In this document: one piece after another, positions 8,375 to 17,449 of the stretch
How the letters are laid out: the number at the start of each line of letters is the position of its first letter
Position numbering within the stretch: position 1 is the stretch's first letter
DNA from: CAMFLJ01 sp965279255
GTDB taxonomy: Bacteria > Actinomycetota > Acidimicrobiia > Acidimicrobiales > Acidimicrobilacustridaceae
Assembly (NCBI GenBank): GCA_965279255.1
Contig: OZ257146.1
Coordinates: 1,922,001 to 1,986,000 of the forward strand
Reading direction: 5' to 3'
DNA length: 64,000 nt
Notes under the pieces: model-generated
What the model was told of the DNA's origin: nothing
Seen by the model: only the letters and a program-made list of their open reading frames with translations
Databases searched by the model: none
Program-made: the position numbers and the translations under genes

Positions 8375-9421
8375 TCAGCCCTGCTCGGGCTCGTCGGTGA
8401 TGTCGCCGACGAGCTCCTCGAGGAGGTCGTCGAGGGTGACGATGCCGGCGGTCGTGCCGTCGGGCTCGGTCACCAGCGCGAAGTGCACCCGTGAGCGGCG
8501 CATGGCGAGCAGGAGGTCCTCGAGGGAGCGCTCGCGGGGCACCACCAGCATGCGCCGCCGCAGGCGCGGCGGCAGCGGCTGCTCGAACACGGCCTGGTCG
8601 AGCTGCAGGAGGTCCTTGGCGTGCAGGAAGCCGAGCACGTCGTCGATGCCGCCGGCGCCCACGACCGGGAGGCGGGAGTGGCCCTGCTCGAGCACCACGG
8701 CCTCGGCCTCGGCCGCGGTGGCGGTCGCGGTGATCCAGCAGATGCGGTCGCGGGGCACCATCACCGAGGTGACCTCGCGCCCGCCGAAGTCGAGGACGCC
8801 CGAGAGCAGCTCGGCGGCGAACCCCTGGATCGTGCCCTCCTCGCGTGAGGCGGCGACCAGCACCGCCAGCTCCTCCGCGGTGTGGGCGCTCGCCAGCTCG
8901 TCACGGGGCTCGACGCCAAAGGCGCGGATGCCGAGGTTGGCCATGGCGTTCAGCGCCCAGACCAGCGGGCGCACGACCACGAGGTAGGCCCGGTTCGGGA
9001 GGCTGATGACCCGGAGGGTGGCCTCGGGCTGGGTGAGGGTGAGGTTCTTCGGGACCATCTCACCGATGACCATGTGGGCGAACACCACGATGAGCAGGCC
9101 GATGACGCTGGCGATGGGATGGGTCCAGCCGGTGGGGATGAACGGCACGAGGTCGACCACGGGCTCGAGCAGGTGGGCCATGGCCGGCTCGCCGACGAGG
9201 CCGAGGATCAGCGAGGCGACGGTGATGCCGAGCTGGGCACCGGCGAGCTGCGCGCTGAGGTCGCGCATGGCGTCGAGGCTGCGCTGGGCGGCCTTGTCGC
9301 CGGCCTCGGCCAGGGGCTCGAGCCGGCTGCGGCGCGAGCCCAGCAGGGCGAACTCGAGGGCCACGAAGAAGGCGTTGACGGCCAGCAGCACGATGATGGC
9401 GACGAACGGCCACACGGTCAC
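8375..9421 (-). CDS. CNNM (DUF21) / CBS-pair membrane protein, CorC/HlyC family
   Basis: A 348-residue protein with a DUF21 membrane domain (first helix FVAIIVLLAVNAFFVALEF, conserved GEMVPKNL) and a cytosolic CBS pair ending ...TAGIVTLDDLLEELVGDI. Family members are linked to Mg2+/Co2+ transport or resistance. It lacks the C-terminal CorC_HlyC domain carried by its upstream neighbour. The GTG start at 9421 overlaps the TGA of the upstream paralogue (9418-9420), so the two are translationally coupled and probably work together. Confidence 0.85.
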   Translation of the reverse strand: MTVWPFVAIIVLLAVNAFFVALEFALLGSRRSRLEPLAEAGDKAAQRSLDAMRDLSAQLAGAQLGITVASLILGLVGEPAMAHLLEPVVDLVPFIPTGWTHPIASVIGLLIVVFAHMVIGEMVPKNLTLTQPEATLRVISLPNRAYLVVVRPLVWALNAMANLGIRAFGVEPRDELASAHTAEELAVLVAASREEGTIQGFAAELLSGVLDFGGREVTSVMVPRDRICWITATATAAEAEAVVLEQGHSRLPVVGAGGIDDVLGFLHAKDLLQLDQAVFEQPLPPRLRRRMLVVPRERSLEDLLLAMRRSRVHFALVTEPDGTTAGIVTLDDLLEELVGDITDEPEQG

Positions 9422-10935
9422 CGCTCCGACCTCCGGGGGGCGGGGTCGACCGGTTCGGTCTCGGTGCGGGCCTGGCCACGGGGCCGGGGCCGGAGGCGGA
9501 CCTCGGAGACCCGACGGCGGTCCATGGCGACGACGTCGACGGTCCATTCCTCGTGCTCGATCGAGTCACCCACGTCGGGGATGCGGCCGAGCCGGTCGAG
9601 GACGAACCCGGCGATCGTCTCGTACTCGCCCTCGGGCACCTCGAAGCCGGTCTGGTCGAGCACCTCGTCGGGGTGCAGGGTGCCGGGCACCACCCACTCC
9701 CCGGTGCGGCGGGGGCGGGTGAGGCGGGCGGGAAGGGGGTCGTGCTCGTCGTCGATCTCGCCGACGATCTCCTCGAGCACGTCCTCGAGGGTGACGATGC
9801 CGGCCGTACCGCCGTACTCGTCGATCACGACCGCCAGGTGTGACCGGGCCCGCCGGAGGTCGACCAGGATGTCGTCGAGGGCTCGGCTCTCCGGCACGGC
9901 CACGACGGGTTGCATGACGGCCGTGACGGGGGTGGTGGCCCGCTCGGCCGAGGGCACGGTGTGGGCGAAGCGCACGTGGACCACGCCCACGACGTCGTCG
10001 AGGTCGGCGCCGTGGACCACGAAGCGGCTGTGCCCCGTCTCGACCGACAGCGCCACCAGGTCGGCGACCGTGCCCTCGGACTGCAACGACTTCACCGCGG
10101 TGCGGGGAACCAGCACGTCGCCGGCGGTCTTGCCCTCGAAGCGGATGGAGCGGGTGAGCAGGGCCGAGGCGTTGTCGGCGAGGGTGCCCTCCGCGTTGGA
10201 GTTGCGCACGAGGACCCGGAGCTCGGCCAGCGTGCCGACCTGGGAGAGCTCCTCCTTAGGCTCGACCCCGAGCAGGCGCACGGTGCGGTTCGCCGCACCG
10301 TTGAGGAACTTGATGACGGGGCCGAAGATCAGCCCGTAGATGCGCACCGCCGGCGCCAGCAGGAAGGTCGTGCGCTCGGGGCGGGCGATGGCGAGGCCCT
10401 TCGGGACCAGCTCGCCCACCACCATCTGCACGACGGTCGCCAGGAAGATGGCGAGGGCGAGCGACACCCCTCGCACCGCGGTGGCCCCGACGATCGGCTC
10501 CAGCACCGGCTCGAGGAGGCTGGCCACCGCCGGCTCCGCCAGGATGCCGATGAGCAGCGACGTGACGGTGATGCCGAGCTGGGCCCCCGACAGGTGGAAC
10601 GACAGGTGCCTCAGCAGCCCTCTCGACATGCGGGCCCGGCGGCTGCCCTGCTCGGCGGCGTGGTCGACCTTGGTGCGGTCGACGGCCACCAGCGCGAACT
10701 CGGCCGCGACGAAGAATCCATTGACCAGGATGAGCAGGACGACGGCGAGCAGTCCGAGCGCAGTGCTGATGAGGAGAGGTCTCCGGTGGGCGGGGTGGGA
10801 CGGCGGCCGACGCGGCGGCAGCCCCGTCGATCGTACCGGTGGCCCTCCGTCAGCGGGTCGACCAGGCCCACCACCGGCCGTGGCGGTGCTCGAGCCCGAG
10901 CGGCAGGCCGAAGCAGGCCGAGAGGCGCTCGGCAT
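9418..10935 (-). CDS. CNNM (DUF21) / CBS / CorC_HlyC membrane protein
   Basis: DUF21 helices begin at LGLLAVVLLILVNGFFVAAEF, with GELVPKGLAI, then two CBS domains (DEYGGTAGIVTLEDVLEEI) and a C-terminal CorC_HlyC domain (GEYETIAGFVLDRLGRIP). Probably a divalent-cation exporter or resistance protein acting with the following paralogue. The start is unresolved: the first ATG (10935) makes an 86-bp overlap with the ABC ATPase gene and a Pro/Arg/Ser-rich N-terminus that does not look native, yet no ATG, GTG or TTG lies between it and the first helix. A rare start codon near 10785-10815 is possible. Confidence 0.8.
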   Translation of the reverse strand: MPSASRPASACRSGSSTATAGGGPGRPADGGPPVRSTGLPPRRPPSHPAHRRPLLISTALGLLAVVLLILVNGFFVAAEFALVAVDRTKVDHAAEQGSRRARMSRGLLRHLSFHLSGAQLGITVTSLLIGILAEPAVASLLEPVLEPIVGATAVRGVSLALAIFLATVVQMVVGELVPKGLAIARPERTTFLLAPAVRIYGLIFGPVIKFLNGAANRTVRLLGVEPKEELSQVGTLAELRVLVRNSNAEGTLADNASALLTRSIRFEGKTAGDVLVPRTAVKSLQSEGTVADLVALSVETGHSRFVVHGADLDDVVGVVHVRFAHTVPSAERATTPVTAVMQPVVAVPESRALDDILVDLRRARSHLAVVIDEYGGTAGIVTLEDVLEEIVGEIDDEHDPLPARLTRPRRTGEWVVPGTLHPDEVLDQTGFEVPEGEYETIAGFVLDRLGRIPDVGDSIEHEEWTVDVVAMDRRRVSEVRLRPRPRGQARTETEPVDPAPRRSER

Positions 10936-11665
10936 CGAGCACCTCGTCGAGGGGGCCGGCGGCCATGACCCGGCCCTCGGCCAGCAGGAGCAGGTGGGTG
11001 AACCCCGTCGGGATCTCCTCCACGTGGTGGGTGACGAGGACCGTGGCGGGGGTCGCGGGGTCGGCGGCGAGGTCGGCCAGACCGGCGACGAGGTCCTCCC
11101 GGCCGGCCAGGTCGAGCCCGGCGGTGGGCTCGTCGAGCAGGAGCAGGCCGGGCTCGGGCATCAGGGTGCGGGCGAGCAGCACCCGCTGGCGCTCACCGGA
11201 GGACAGCGTGGCGAAGCTGCGCTCGGCCAGGTGGGCGATGCCGAGCTGGGCGAGGCAGCCGGCGGCCCGGTCCCGGTCGGTGTCGTCGTAGCGGTGCCAC
11301 CACGGCTCGAGCGCAGCGTTCTTGGCGGTCATCACCACGTCGACCGGCGTGAGGTCGGAGCGGAGCATGTCGGCCATGCCCGAGCTGGCGACGCCGATCC
11401 GGGTGCGCAGCGCCCGCACGTCGGTGCGGCCCAGGCGCTGGCCCAGGACGTCGACGGTGCCCTCGCTGGGGTGGAGGTAGAGCGACGCGATGCGCAGCAG
11501 CGAGGACTTGCCGGAGCCGTTGCGGCCGAGCACCACCCACCGCTCCCCCGGCTGCACCGTCCAGCTCACCCCGTCGAGGAGGCGACGGCCTTCGCGGATC
11601 AGGGCGACGTCGGTGAGACGCAGAGCGGGCAAGGGGGCCTCCGGGACGGGGGTGGACGAGGTCAT
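10850..11665 (-). CDS. ABC transporter ATP-binding protein
   Basis: A 271-residue ATPase with Walker A GRNGSGKSS, a Q-loop-region SSGMADMLRSD, signature LSSGERQRV, Walker B LLLLDEPTAGLD and switch His in LVTHH. Its sequence resembles the ModF/YlmA-like stand-alone ATPases, in which no permease is encoded beside the ATPase; none is seen here. Its ATG shares its first base with the TGA of the upstream binding-protein gene. The substrate cannot be predicted, and whether it works with the adjacent family-5 binding protein is unclear. Confidence 0.85.
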   Translation of the reverse strand: MTSSTPVPEAPLPALRLTDVALIREGRRLLDGVSWTVQPGERWVVLGRNGSGKSSLLRIASLYLHPSEGTVDVLGQRLGRTDVRALRTRIGVASSGMADMLRSDLTPVDVVMTAKNAALEPWWHRYDDTDRDRAAGCLAQLGIAHLAERSFATLSSGERQRVLLARTLMPEPGLLLLDEPTAGLDLAGREDLVAGLADLAADPATPATVLVTHHVEEIPTGFTHLLLLAEGRVMAAGPLDEVLDAERLSACFGLPLGLEHRHGRWWAWSTR

Positions 11666-13275
11666 CACGCGGCCAGCCAGATCCGGTCGACCGCGAAGCT
11701 GCCGTCGAGGCGCTGAACGAAGCCCTGCACCGCCTCGGAGAGTGCCGTGGCGTTCTGGGCCTGGGCGAGCGGGACCACGGGCATCAGGTCGAGCACGAGG
11801 CGCTGGGCGTCGGCCCACCGGGTGGCCCGCTCGGACGGGTCGGCGGTGGCCTGTGCGGTGCGGATGGCGGCATCGACCTCGGGTGAGGCCAGGCCGGTGA
11901 CGTTGTCGGGCGATCCACTGAGGAACAGGGCCGGGAGGTAGGCCTCGGGGGTGGCGGCGATCCCGGCCCATCCGAACCAGAAGAGCTGCCGATCGGCGGT
12001 GAGCACCTGGTCGCGGTAGTCGGCGACGCTCCGGCTGCGGGTGGTGGACGGGATGCCGGCGGCGCCGAGTGCCGACCCGAACGCGGCCATCGAGGCGGAC
12101 GGCCCGGCGCTGTCGGGCGTGTCGAGCAACAGCGTCGGCGCCCCGCCCGGCGACGCGGCCGCCACCGCCGCCGTCGTGGCCGCGGGATCGAGGGTGCAGG
12201 CGCCACCGCAGGCCTGGCCGACGCCGCCCGGGACCTGGGGCGGGAACAGCCCGTCGAGCAGCCGGCGGCCGGGCAGGTGGGCGGTGACGATGGCCGCTCG
12301 GTCGGCGGCGTGGCCGAGGCCGCGCCGCAGCTCGACCGACGAGAGCACCGGATCGGTGGTGTCGGCCGCGATCCACCACAGGGCCGCGGCGGGGCTGACC
12401 CGGACCACCCCGTTGCCGGGACGGATGAGCGCGGTGACCGTGTCGGCGGGGAGGGGCGCCACGTCGAGTGAGCCGGCGTTGTAGGCCTCGGCCGCGGCGG
12501 CATCGGTGTCGAAGCGGCGCACCTCGACCACGTCGGGCCGGGCCGCCTCGGTGGGCGTGGCCCGGGCCCGGCGCAGCACCAGCACGGTCGGGTCCTGGGT
12601 GTCGACCGCGTAGGGCCCGCTGGTGGGCCCGGGCAGCGGAGGCCGCTCACCCCGGGCGGCCGTCGCCGGCACGATCCCGAAGCCGGGGGCCGAGAGGATC
12701 GACGGGAGGTCGGCCATCGGGCCCGTGAGGGCGACGACGACGGTCGTCGGGTCGGGCGTGGTGACCCCTGCGAGCGTGCCGGAGGCGGCGTCGGCGAAGC
12801 CCACGACGGTGGAGAGGCGCTCGGCGGTCAGGCTCGCCGCGCCGAGGGCCGCGACCCGGGCGAGTGAGGCGGCGACGTCGGCCGACGTGAGCGGCGAGCC
12901 GTCGGAGAAGGTGGCGTCGGGGCGCAGGTGGAAGGTGAACCGCGTCTGGTCGGCCGAGGCCTCCCACGACTCGGCCAGGTCGGGCACCGGTGTCGCGGTG
13001 TCGGGGTCGGTGCCGGTGAGGCGGGCCCACATAAGGTCGTCGACCATGGCCGCCGCCGGGTCGGTGACCGGCGCTGTGACCGGATCGGAGGGGAAGGCAG
13101 CACCCACGAGGCCCAGCCTCAGCGTGCCGCCGACGGGGAGCGTGGTGGTGGGCGATGCCGCGGGTCCGTCGTCGCGGACCGTCGCCACGATCATGACCGT
13201 GATCATGGCCAGCACCAGCACCAACGCCCCGACCAGCAGCACGCCTCGGGCGCGCCCGCTGAGCCGCGGGCCCAC
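11665..13275 (-). CDS. Solute-binding protein family 5 (peptide/nickel type), membrane-anchored
   Basis: A 536-residue extracellular binding protein. An uncleaved-looking N-terminal helix (about residues 11-32) anchors it; there is no lipobox. The mature part has the family-5 order: GGTLRLGLVG, PDLAESWEAS, FTFHLRPDATFSDGSPLTSADV, and a C-terminal half with an INARD-like segment (FGWAGIAATPEAYLPALF). Family members deliver oligopeptides or metals to ABC permeases, but no permease genes are nearby. It starts 8 bp after the secG stop and overlaps the following ATPase start, so it may be transcribed with the glycolytic operon. Confidence 0.82.
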   Translation of the reverse strand: MGPRLSGRARGVLLVGALVLVLAMITVMIVATVRDDGPAASPTTTLPVGGTLRLGLVGAAFPSDPVTAPVTDPAAAMVDDLMWARLTGTDPDTATPVPDLAESWEASADQTRFTFHLRPDATFSDGSPLTSADVAASLARVAALGAASLTAERLSTVVGFADAASGTLAGVTTPDPTTVVVALTGPMADLPSILSAPGFGIVPATAARGERPPLPGPTSGPYAVDTQDPTVLVLRRARATPTEAARPDVVEVRRFDTDAAAAEAYNAGSLDVAPLPADTVTALIRPGNGVVRVSPAAALWWIAADTTDPVLSSVELRRGLGHAADRAAIVTAHLPGRRLLDGLFPPQVPGGVGQACGGACTLDPAATTAAVAAASPGGAPTLLLDTPDSAGPSASMAAFGSALGAAGIPSTTRSRSVADYRDQVLTADRQLFWFGWAGIAATPEAYLPALFLSGSPDNVTGLASPEVDAAIRTAQATADPSERATRWADAQRLVLDLMPVVPLAQAQNATALSEAVQGFVQRLDGSFAVDRIWLAA

Positions 13276-13282
13276 GACCGCC

Positions 13283-13513
13283 CTACTTGTCGATGAGCAG
13301 TGCGAGGGTGATCGAGGTGAAGGTGAACATCACCCCGGCCACGACGGTGAGCCGGTCGAGGTTCTTCTCGACCACGGTCGAGCCCGCAGCTGCCGCGCCC
13401 ATGCCGCCGCCGAACATGTCGGACAGGCCCCCGCCGCGCCCGCTGTGGAGCAGGACGAGGAAGATGAGCGTGAGGCACACGGCCACATGCAGGACGAGAA
13501 CGGCGATCAGCAC
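13283..13513 (-). CDS. secG: Preprotein translocase subunit SecG
   Basis: A 76-residue protein with the SecG layout: one N-terminal helix, the cytosolic loop HSGRGGGLSDMFGGG, and a second helix ending ALLIDK. It assists SecYE during protein export. The start is GTG at 13513, inside a longer frame that is the shadow of tpiA. It lies 14 bp after the tpiA stop, continuing gap-pgk-tpiA-secG as in many Actinobacteria and Firmicutes. Confidence 0.92.
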   Translation of the reverse strand: MLIAVLVLHVAVCLTLIFLVLLHSGRGGGLSDMFGGGMGAAAAGSTVVEKNLDRLTVVAGVMFTFTSITLALLIDK

Positions 13514-13527
13514 GGTCGTGGAGGGTA

Positions 13528-14304
13528 TCAGGCGAGCCGGTACTGGACGATGCGGGCGAACTCGTCGGGGTCGAGGGCGGCACCGCCGACCAGGGCCCCG
13601 TCGATGTCGGGCATCGCCATGAGCTCGGCCGCGTTGGCGCCCTTCACCGAGCCGCCGTACTGGATGCGCACGGCGGCCGCGGCGTCGGCGCCCTTCATGT
13701 CGGCCACCTTCGCCCGGATCCAGCCACAGACCTCCTGGGCGTCGTCGGCGCTGGCCGTCTTGCCGGTGCCGATGGCCCAGATGGGCTCGTAGGCGATGAC
13801 GATCTCGGCGACCTGCTCGGCGGTGAGGGCCTCGATGCCGGCGTGGATCTGGCCGGTGATCTTGCCGTGGTGGGCGGCACCCTCGCGCTCCTCGAGCGTC
13901 TCGCCGCAGCACAGGATCGGGGTCATGCCGTGCTTGACCACGGCATTCACCTTGCGGGCGACCCAGATGTCGGTCTCACCAAAGATCTCTCGGCGCTCGC
14001 TGTGGCCCACGATGACGTAGGCGACGTTGAGCTTGGCGAGCATCCCGGGGGCGACCTCGCCGGTGTAGGCGCCCTTCTCCTCCCAGTGGCAGTTCTGGGC
14101 GCCGATGCCGATCTTGACCTTCTCGCTCTCGATGAAGGTCTGCACGGTGCGGATGTCGGTGAACGGCGGGTGCACCGAGACGTCGACCGCCTCGTAGTCG
14201 TCCTTGGTCAGGAGGTACCGCAGCTTGTCGAGGGTGGCCGTCGCCTCGAAGTGGTTCAGGTTCATCTTCCAGTTGCCGGAGATGAGCGGCTTGCGTTCAG
14301 GCAT
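13528..14304 (-). CDS. tpiA: Triosephosphate isomerase
   Basis: A 258-residue TIM barrel interconverting dihydroxyacetone phosphate and glyceraldehyde 3-phosphate. The active-site segments are intact: the substrate-binding Asn/Lys of SGNWKMN near the start, the catalytic His in VIVGHSERR, the catalytic Glu in AYEPIWAIGTG, and the phosphate loop in YGGSVKGAN. The ATG at 14304 overlaps the end of pgk by 8 bp, which argues for coupled translation. Confidence 0.97.
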   Translation of the reverse strand: MPERKPLISGNWKMNLNHFEATATLDKLRYLLTKDDYEAVDVSVHPPFTDIRTVQTFIESEKVKIGIGAQNCHWEEKGAYTGEVAPGMLAKLNVAYVIVGHSERREIFGETDIWVARKVNAVVKHGMTPILCCGETLEEREGAAHHGKITGQIHAGIEALTAEQVAEIVIAYEPIWAIGTGKTASADDAQEVCGWIRAKVADMKGADAAAAVRIQYGGSVKGANAAELMAMPDIDGALVGGAALDPDEFARIVQYRLA

Positions 14305-15421
14305 TCGAAGCTCCTCGGAGGGCCTGCAGGCCGGGGAGGTCGCCGTTCTCGAGCAGCTCGAGAGAGGCGCCACCACCGGTGGAGACGTGGTCGATGCGGT
14401 CGGCGACGCCGAACTGGTCGGCGGCCGCGGCGGAGTCGCCGCCGCCGATCACGGTGAAGCCGCGGGCGTCGGCGAGGGCCTCGGCCACCACGCGGGTGCC
14501 GGCGGCGAAGCGGGGGTCCTCGAACACACCCATGGGGCCGTTCCAGAGCACGGTGCGGGCCTCGGCGATGATGTCGCTGAACTCCGCTGCGGTGCCGGGG
14601 CCGATGTCGAGGCCCATCCAGCCGTCGGGCACGTCGGCACCCACCTGGCGGACCTCGCCGCCTGCGGCCGGGTCGCCGATCTTGCCGCCCGGTCCGAGCA
14701 CCGTGAGGTCGTGCGGGATGTGGATGGTGACGTCGGAGTCGAGCAGGCGACGGCAGGTCTCGATCTGGTCCTCCTCGAGGAGCGAGGAGCCGACCGAGTG
14801 GCCCTGGGCGGCGAGGAACGTGAAGCACATCCCGCCGCCGATGATGAGCGCGTCGGCGACCTTCGAGAGGGCGTCGATGACACCGAGCTTGTCGGAGACC
14901 TTGGAGCCACCGAGGATCACCACGAACGGGCGCTTCGGGTCGGTGCGCAGCGGGAGGAGGACCTCGACCTCGCGCTGCAGGAGCCGGCCTGCGGCTGACG
15001 GCAGGAACTGCGGCGGGCCGACGATGGAGGCGTGAGCCCGGTGCGACGCGCCGAAGGCGTCGTTCACGTAGAGGTCCTGACCCGCGATGAGCTCCTGCAC
15101 GAACGCCGGATCGTTCGCCGTCTCCCCCGGGTGGAAGCGCAGGTTGTCGAGCAGCTCGACACCCGGCGCCAGCTCGGCCAGACGCGCCCGCACCGGCTCC
15201 ACCGAGTACTTCGGGTCCGGTGCGCCCTTCGGGCGGCCGAGGTGGGTGCACGCCGTGACGGTGGCCCCCCGCTCCGTGAGCCACTCGATGGTGGGCAACG
15301 CGGCGCGGATCCGGAAGTCGTCGACGATGCGGCCGTCGGCGATCGGAACGTTGAAGTCGGCGCGAAGGAGGACCCGGCGACCACTGACGTCGCCGAGGTC
15401 CTCCAGCGTGGGAACGCTCAT
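14297..15421 (-). CDS. pgk: Phosphoglycerate kinase
   Basis: A 374-residue enzyme making ATP from 1,3-bisphosphoglycerate. Motifs include RADFNVPIADGRIVDDFRI, the HLGRPKG loop, VNDAFGASHRAHASI, GGSKVSDKLGV and the nucleotide-binding GGGDSAAAADQFG near the C-terminus. Somewhat shorter than the usual 390-400 residues but with no missing motif. It lies 16 bp after gap and overlaps tpiA by 8 bp. Confidence 0.97.
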   Translation of the reverse strand: MSVPTLEDLGDVSGRRVLLRADFNVPIADGRIVDDFRIRAALPTIEWLTERGATVTACTHLGRPKGAPDPKYSVEPVRARLAELAPGVELLDNLRFHPGETANDPAFVQELIAGQDLYVNDAFGASHRAHASIVGPPQFLPSAAGRLLQREVEVLLPLRTDPKRPFVVILGGSKVSDKLGVIDALSKVADALIIGGGMCFTFLAAQGHSVGSSLLEEDQIETCRRLLDSDVTIHIPHDLTVLGPGGKIGDPAAGGEVRQVGADVPDGWMGLDIGPGTAAEFSDIIAEARTVLWNGPMGVFEDPRFAAGTRVVAEALADARGFTVIGGGDSAAAADQFGVADRIDHVSTGGGASLELLENGDLPGLQALRGASNA

Positions 15422-15437
15422 CGGTTGTCGGCCCGCT

Positions 15438-16442
15438 CTACTTGCCGGCGACCGTCTGGACGATGTCGACGAGGCGGTTCGAGTAGCCCCACTCGTTGTC
15501 GTACCAGCCGAGGACCTTGACCAGGTTGCCCATGGCCATGGTGAGGCCGGAGTCGAAGGTGCAGGAGGCGGGCGAGCCGACGATGTCGGACGAGACGATG
15601 GGCTCGTCGGTGTAGACGAGGACCTTCGAGAGGGGGCCCGAGGTGGCGGCGGCCTTGAAGGCCTCGTTGACCTGCTCGACGGTGACGTCCTGCTTGAGGA
15701 TGCCGACGAAGTCGGTGATCGACCCGGTCGGGACGGGCACCCGCAGCGAGGTGCCGTCGAGCTTGCCCTTCATGGCCTCGAGCACCAGGCCGGTGGCCCG
15801 GGCGGCGCCGGTGGAGGTCGGGATGATGTTGATGGCGGCGGCGCGGGAGCGACGGGCGTCGCTGTGGGGGCCGTCGACCAGGTTCTGGTCACCGGTGTAG
15901 GCGTGGGTCGTGGTCATGAGGCCCTTCTCGACGCCGAAGGCGTCGTCGAGGACCTTGATCATCGGCACGAAGCAGTTGGTGGTGCACGACGCGTTCGACA
16001 CGACCTTCTGGGTGGCGGCGTCGAAGGTGTCGTCGTTCACGCCCACCACGAAGGTGGCGTCGGCGTTGGTGGCCGGGGCGGAGATGACGACCACCGGGGC
16101 GCCGGCCTCGAGGTGGGCGGCGGCCTTGTCGCGGTCGGTGAAGAAGCCGGTGGACTCGACCACGACATCGACGCCGAGGGAGCCCCAGGGGAGGTTCTTC
16201 GGATCGCGCTCGGCGGTGATGAGGATCTTCTTGCCGTCGACGATGATGCCGTCGTCGGCCACCTCGACGGTGTAGGGCAGGCGGCCCATCACGGAGTCGT
16301 ACTTGAGCAGGTGAGCCATCTCGGCGACCTTGCCGAGGTCGTTGGCGGCGACGATCTCGACGTCGGCACCCGACTGCTTCACCGCACGGAAGAAGTTGCG
16401 GCCGATTCGACCGAAGCCGTTGATGCCGACGCGGATTGTCAT
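15438..16442 (-). CDS. gap: Glyceraldehyde-3-phosphate dehydrogenase, type I
   Basis: A 334-residue NAD-dependent enzyme. It has the Rossmann start RVGINGFGRIGRN, the catalytic cysteine in NASCTTNC, and the substrate loop WYDNEWGYSNR. An acidic residue in AANDLG, after the second strand, fits NAD preference. Preceded by an AGGAGG site nine bases from the ATG and a 106-bp gap from rapZ that could hold an operon promoter. Confidence 0.97.
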   Translation of the reverse strand: MTIRVGINGFGRIGRNFFRAVKQSGADVEIVAANDLGKVAEMAHLLKYDSVMGRLPYTVEVADDGIIVDGKKILITAERDPKNLPWGSLGVDVVVESTGFFTDRDKAAAHLEAGAPVVVISAPATNADATFVVGVNDDTFDAATQKVVSNASCTTNCFVPMIKVLDDAFGVEKGLMTTTHAYTGDQNLVDGPHSDARRSRAAAINIIPTSTGAARATGLVLEAMKGKLDGTSLRVPVPTGSITDFVGILKQDVTVEQVNEAFKAAATSGPLSKVLVYTDEPIVSSDIVGSPASCTFDSGLTMAMGNLVKVLGWYDNEWGYSNRLVDIVQTVAGK

Positions 16443-16548
16443 GGGGTAGTGCCTCCTGGAGTCGCCGTTGACGTAGAGCTGAACCTATCCGACCAGATCG
16501 CGGCGGCCGCCGCCAACTACCGGTGCCCCACGACGGCGGGCCCGGTGC

Positions 16549-17403
16549 TCAGCGGTCGACGTCGCGATGAGAGACGCGAAGGTCGAAGCCCTTGTCGCGC
16601 AGCGACCGGGCCACGGACTCGGCGATGGCGACCGACCGGTGGCGTCCGCCGGTGCAGCCGAAGGCGACCGTGAGGTACGACTTGCCCTCGGCGACGTAGG
16701 CCGGCAGGAGCATGGCGAGCAGGTCGTCGACCTGGGCCAGGAACTGCCCGGTGAGGGGCTGACCGAGCACGTAGTCGCGGACCGGCTCGTCGAGGCCGGT
16801 GAGCGGGCGCAGGTCCTCGACCCAGTGCGGGTTCGGGAGGAACCGGCAGTCGATCACCAGGTCGGTGTCGAGGGGCAGGCCGTGCTTGTACCCGAACGAG
16901 GTGATCGTGGTCTGCATGCCGCCCGCCGGCGCCTCGGCCGCGAACAGGTCGAGCACGCGGGCCCGGAGCTGGTGCACGTTGAGGTCGCTCGTGTCGATCA
17001 CCACGTCGGCCTCGGCCTTCACGGGCTGGAGGACCTGGCGCTCCTCCTCGATCGACTGGCCGAGCGAGCGGTCGGGCAGGGCGAGCGGGTGGCGGCGACG
17101 GGTGCTCTCGTACCGCCGCACCAGCACGTCGGTGCTCGCCTCGAGGAAGGCGATGCGAAGGCGCATGCCCTGGCGGCGCAGTGCCGTGAGGGCGGGCAGC
17201 ACCTCGGCGTGGTACGGCCCCGTGCCGACGACCAGGACCACCTTGGCGATGCTCGTGCCCGGCGCCTGGGCCAGCTCGGCCACCTTCGGGATCAGGGTGG
17301 GCGGCAGGTTGTCGATCACGAAGAACCCGAGGTCCTCCAGGATGTCGGCCGCCTGCGAGCGGCCCGCGCCGGACAACCCGGTGATCACCACGAAGTCGCT
17401 CAC
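16549..17403 (-). CDS. rapZ: RapZ/YvcJ-family nucleotide-binding protein
   Basis: A 284-residue P-loop protein. The N-terminus VITGLSGAGRSQA is the Walker A region; Arg replaces the usual Lys, and I recall arginine in this loop in actinobacterial members. The C-terminal domain carries the conserved FGCTGGRHRSVAIAE segment. RapZ binds small RNAs in enterobacteria; in Actinobacteria the role is unsettled. Start chosen at GTG 17403, where homology begins. In most Actinobacteria yvcK and whiA follow rapZ; here gap comes next. Confidence 0.92.
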   Translation of the reverse strand: MSDFVVITGLSGAGRSQAADILEDLGFFVIDNLPPTLIPKVAELAQAPGTSIAKVVLVVGTGPYHAEVLPALTALRRQGMRLRIAFLEASTDVLVRRYESTRRRHPLALPDRSLGQSIEEERQVLQPVKAEADVVIDTSDLNVHQLRARVLDLFAAEAPAGGMQTTITSFGYKHGLPLDTDLVIDCRFLPNPHWVEDLRPLTGLDEPVRDYVLGQPLTGQFLAQVDDLLAMLLPAYVAEGKSYLTVAFGCTGGRHRSVAIAESVARSLRDKGFDLRVSHRDVDR

Positions 17404-17449
17404 GCCCCGAGCGTACCCGGCGGCCCCTAGGGCCAAGACGGAAGCCGGC

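Noticed and set aside
11110..11140. Matches to the repeat core inside coding regions, for example here and near 31808
   Set aside because: They fall in conserved protein motifs of normal genes and are expected by chance in GC-rich codons.
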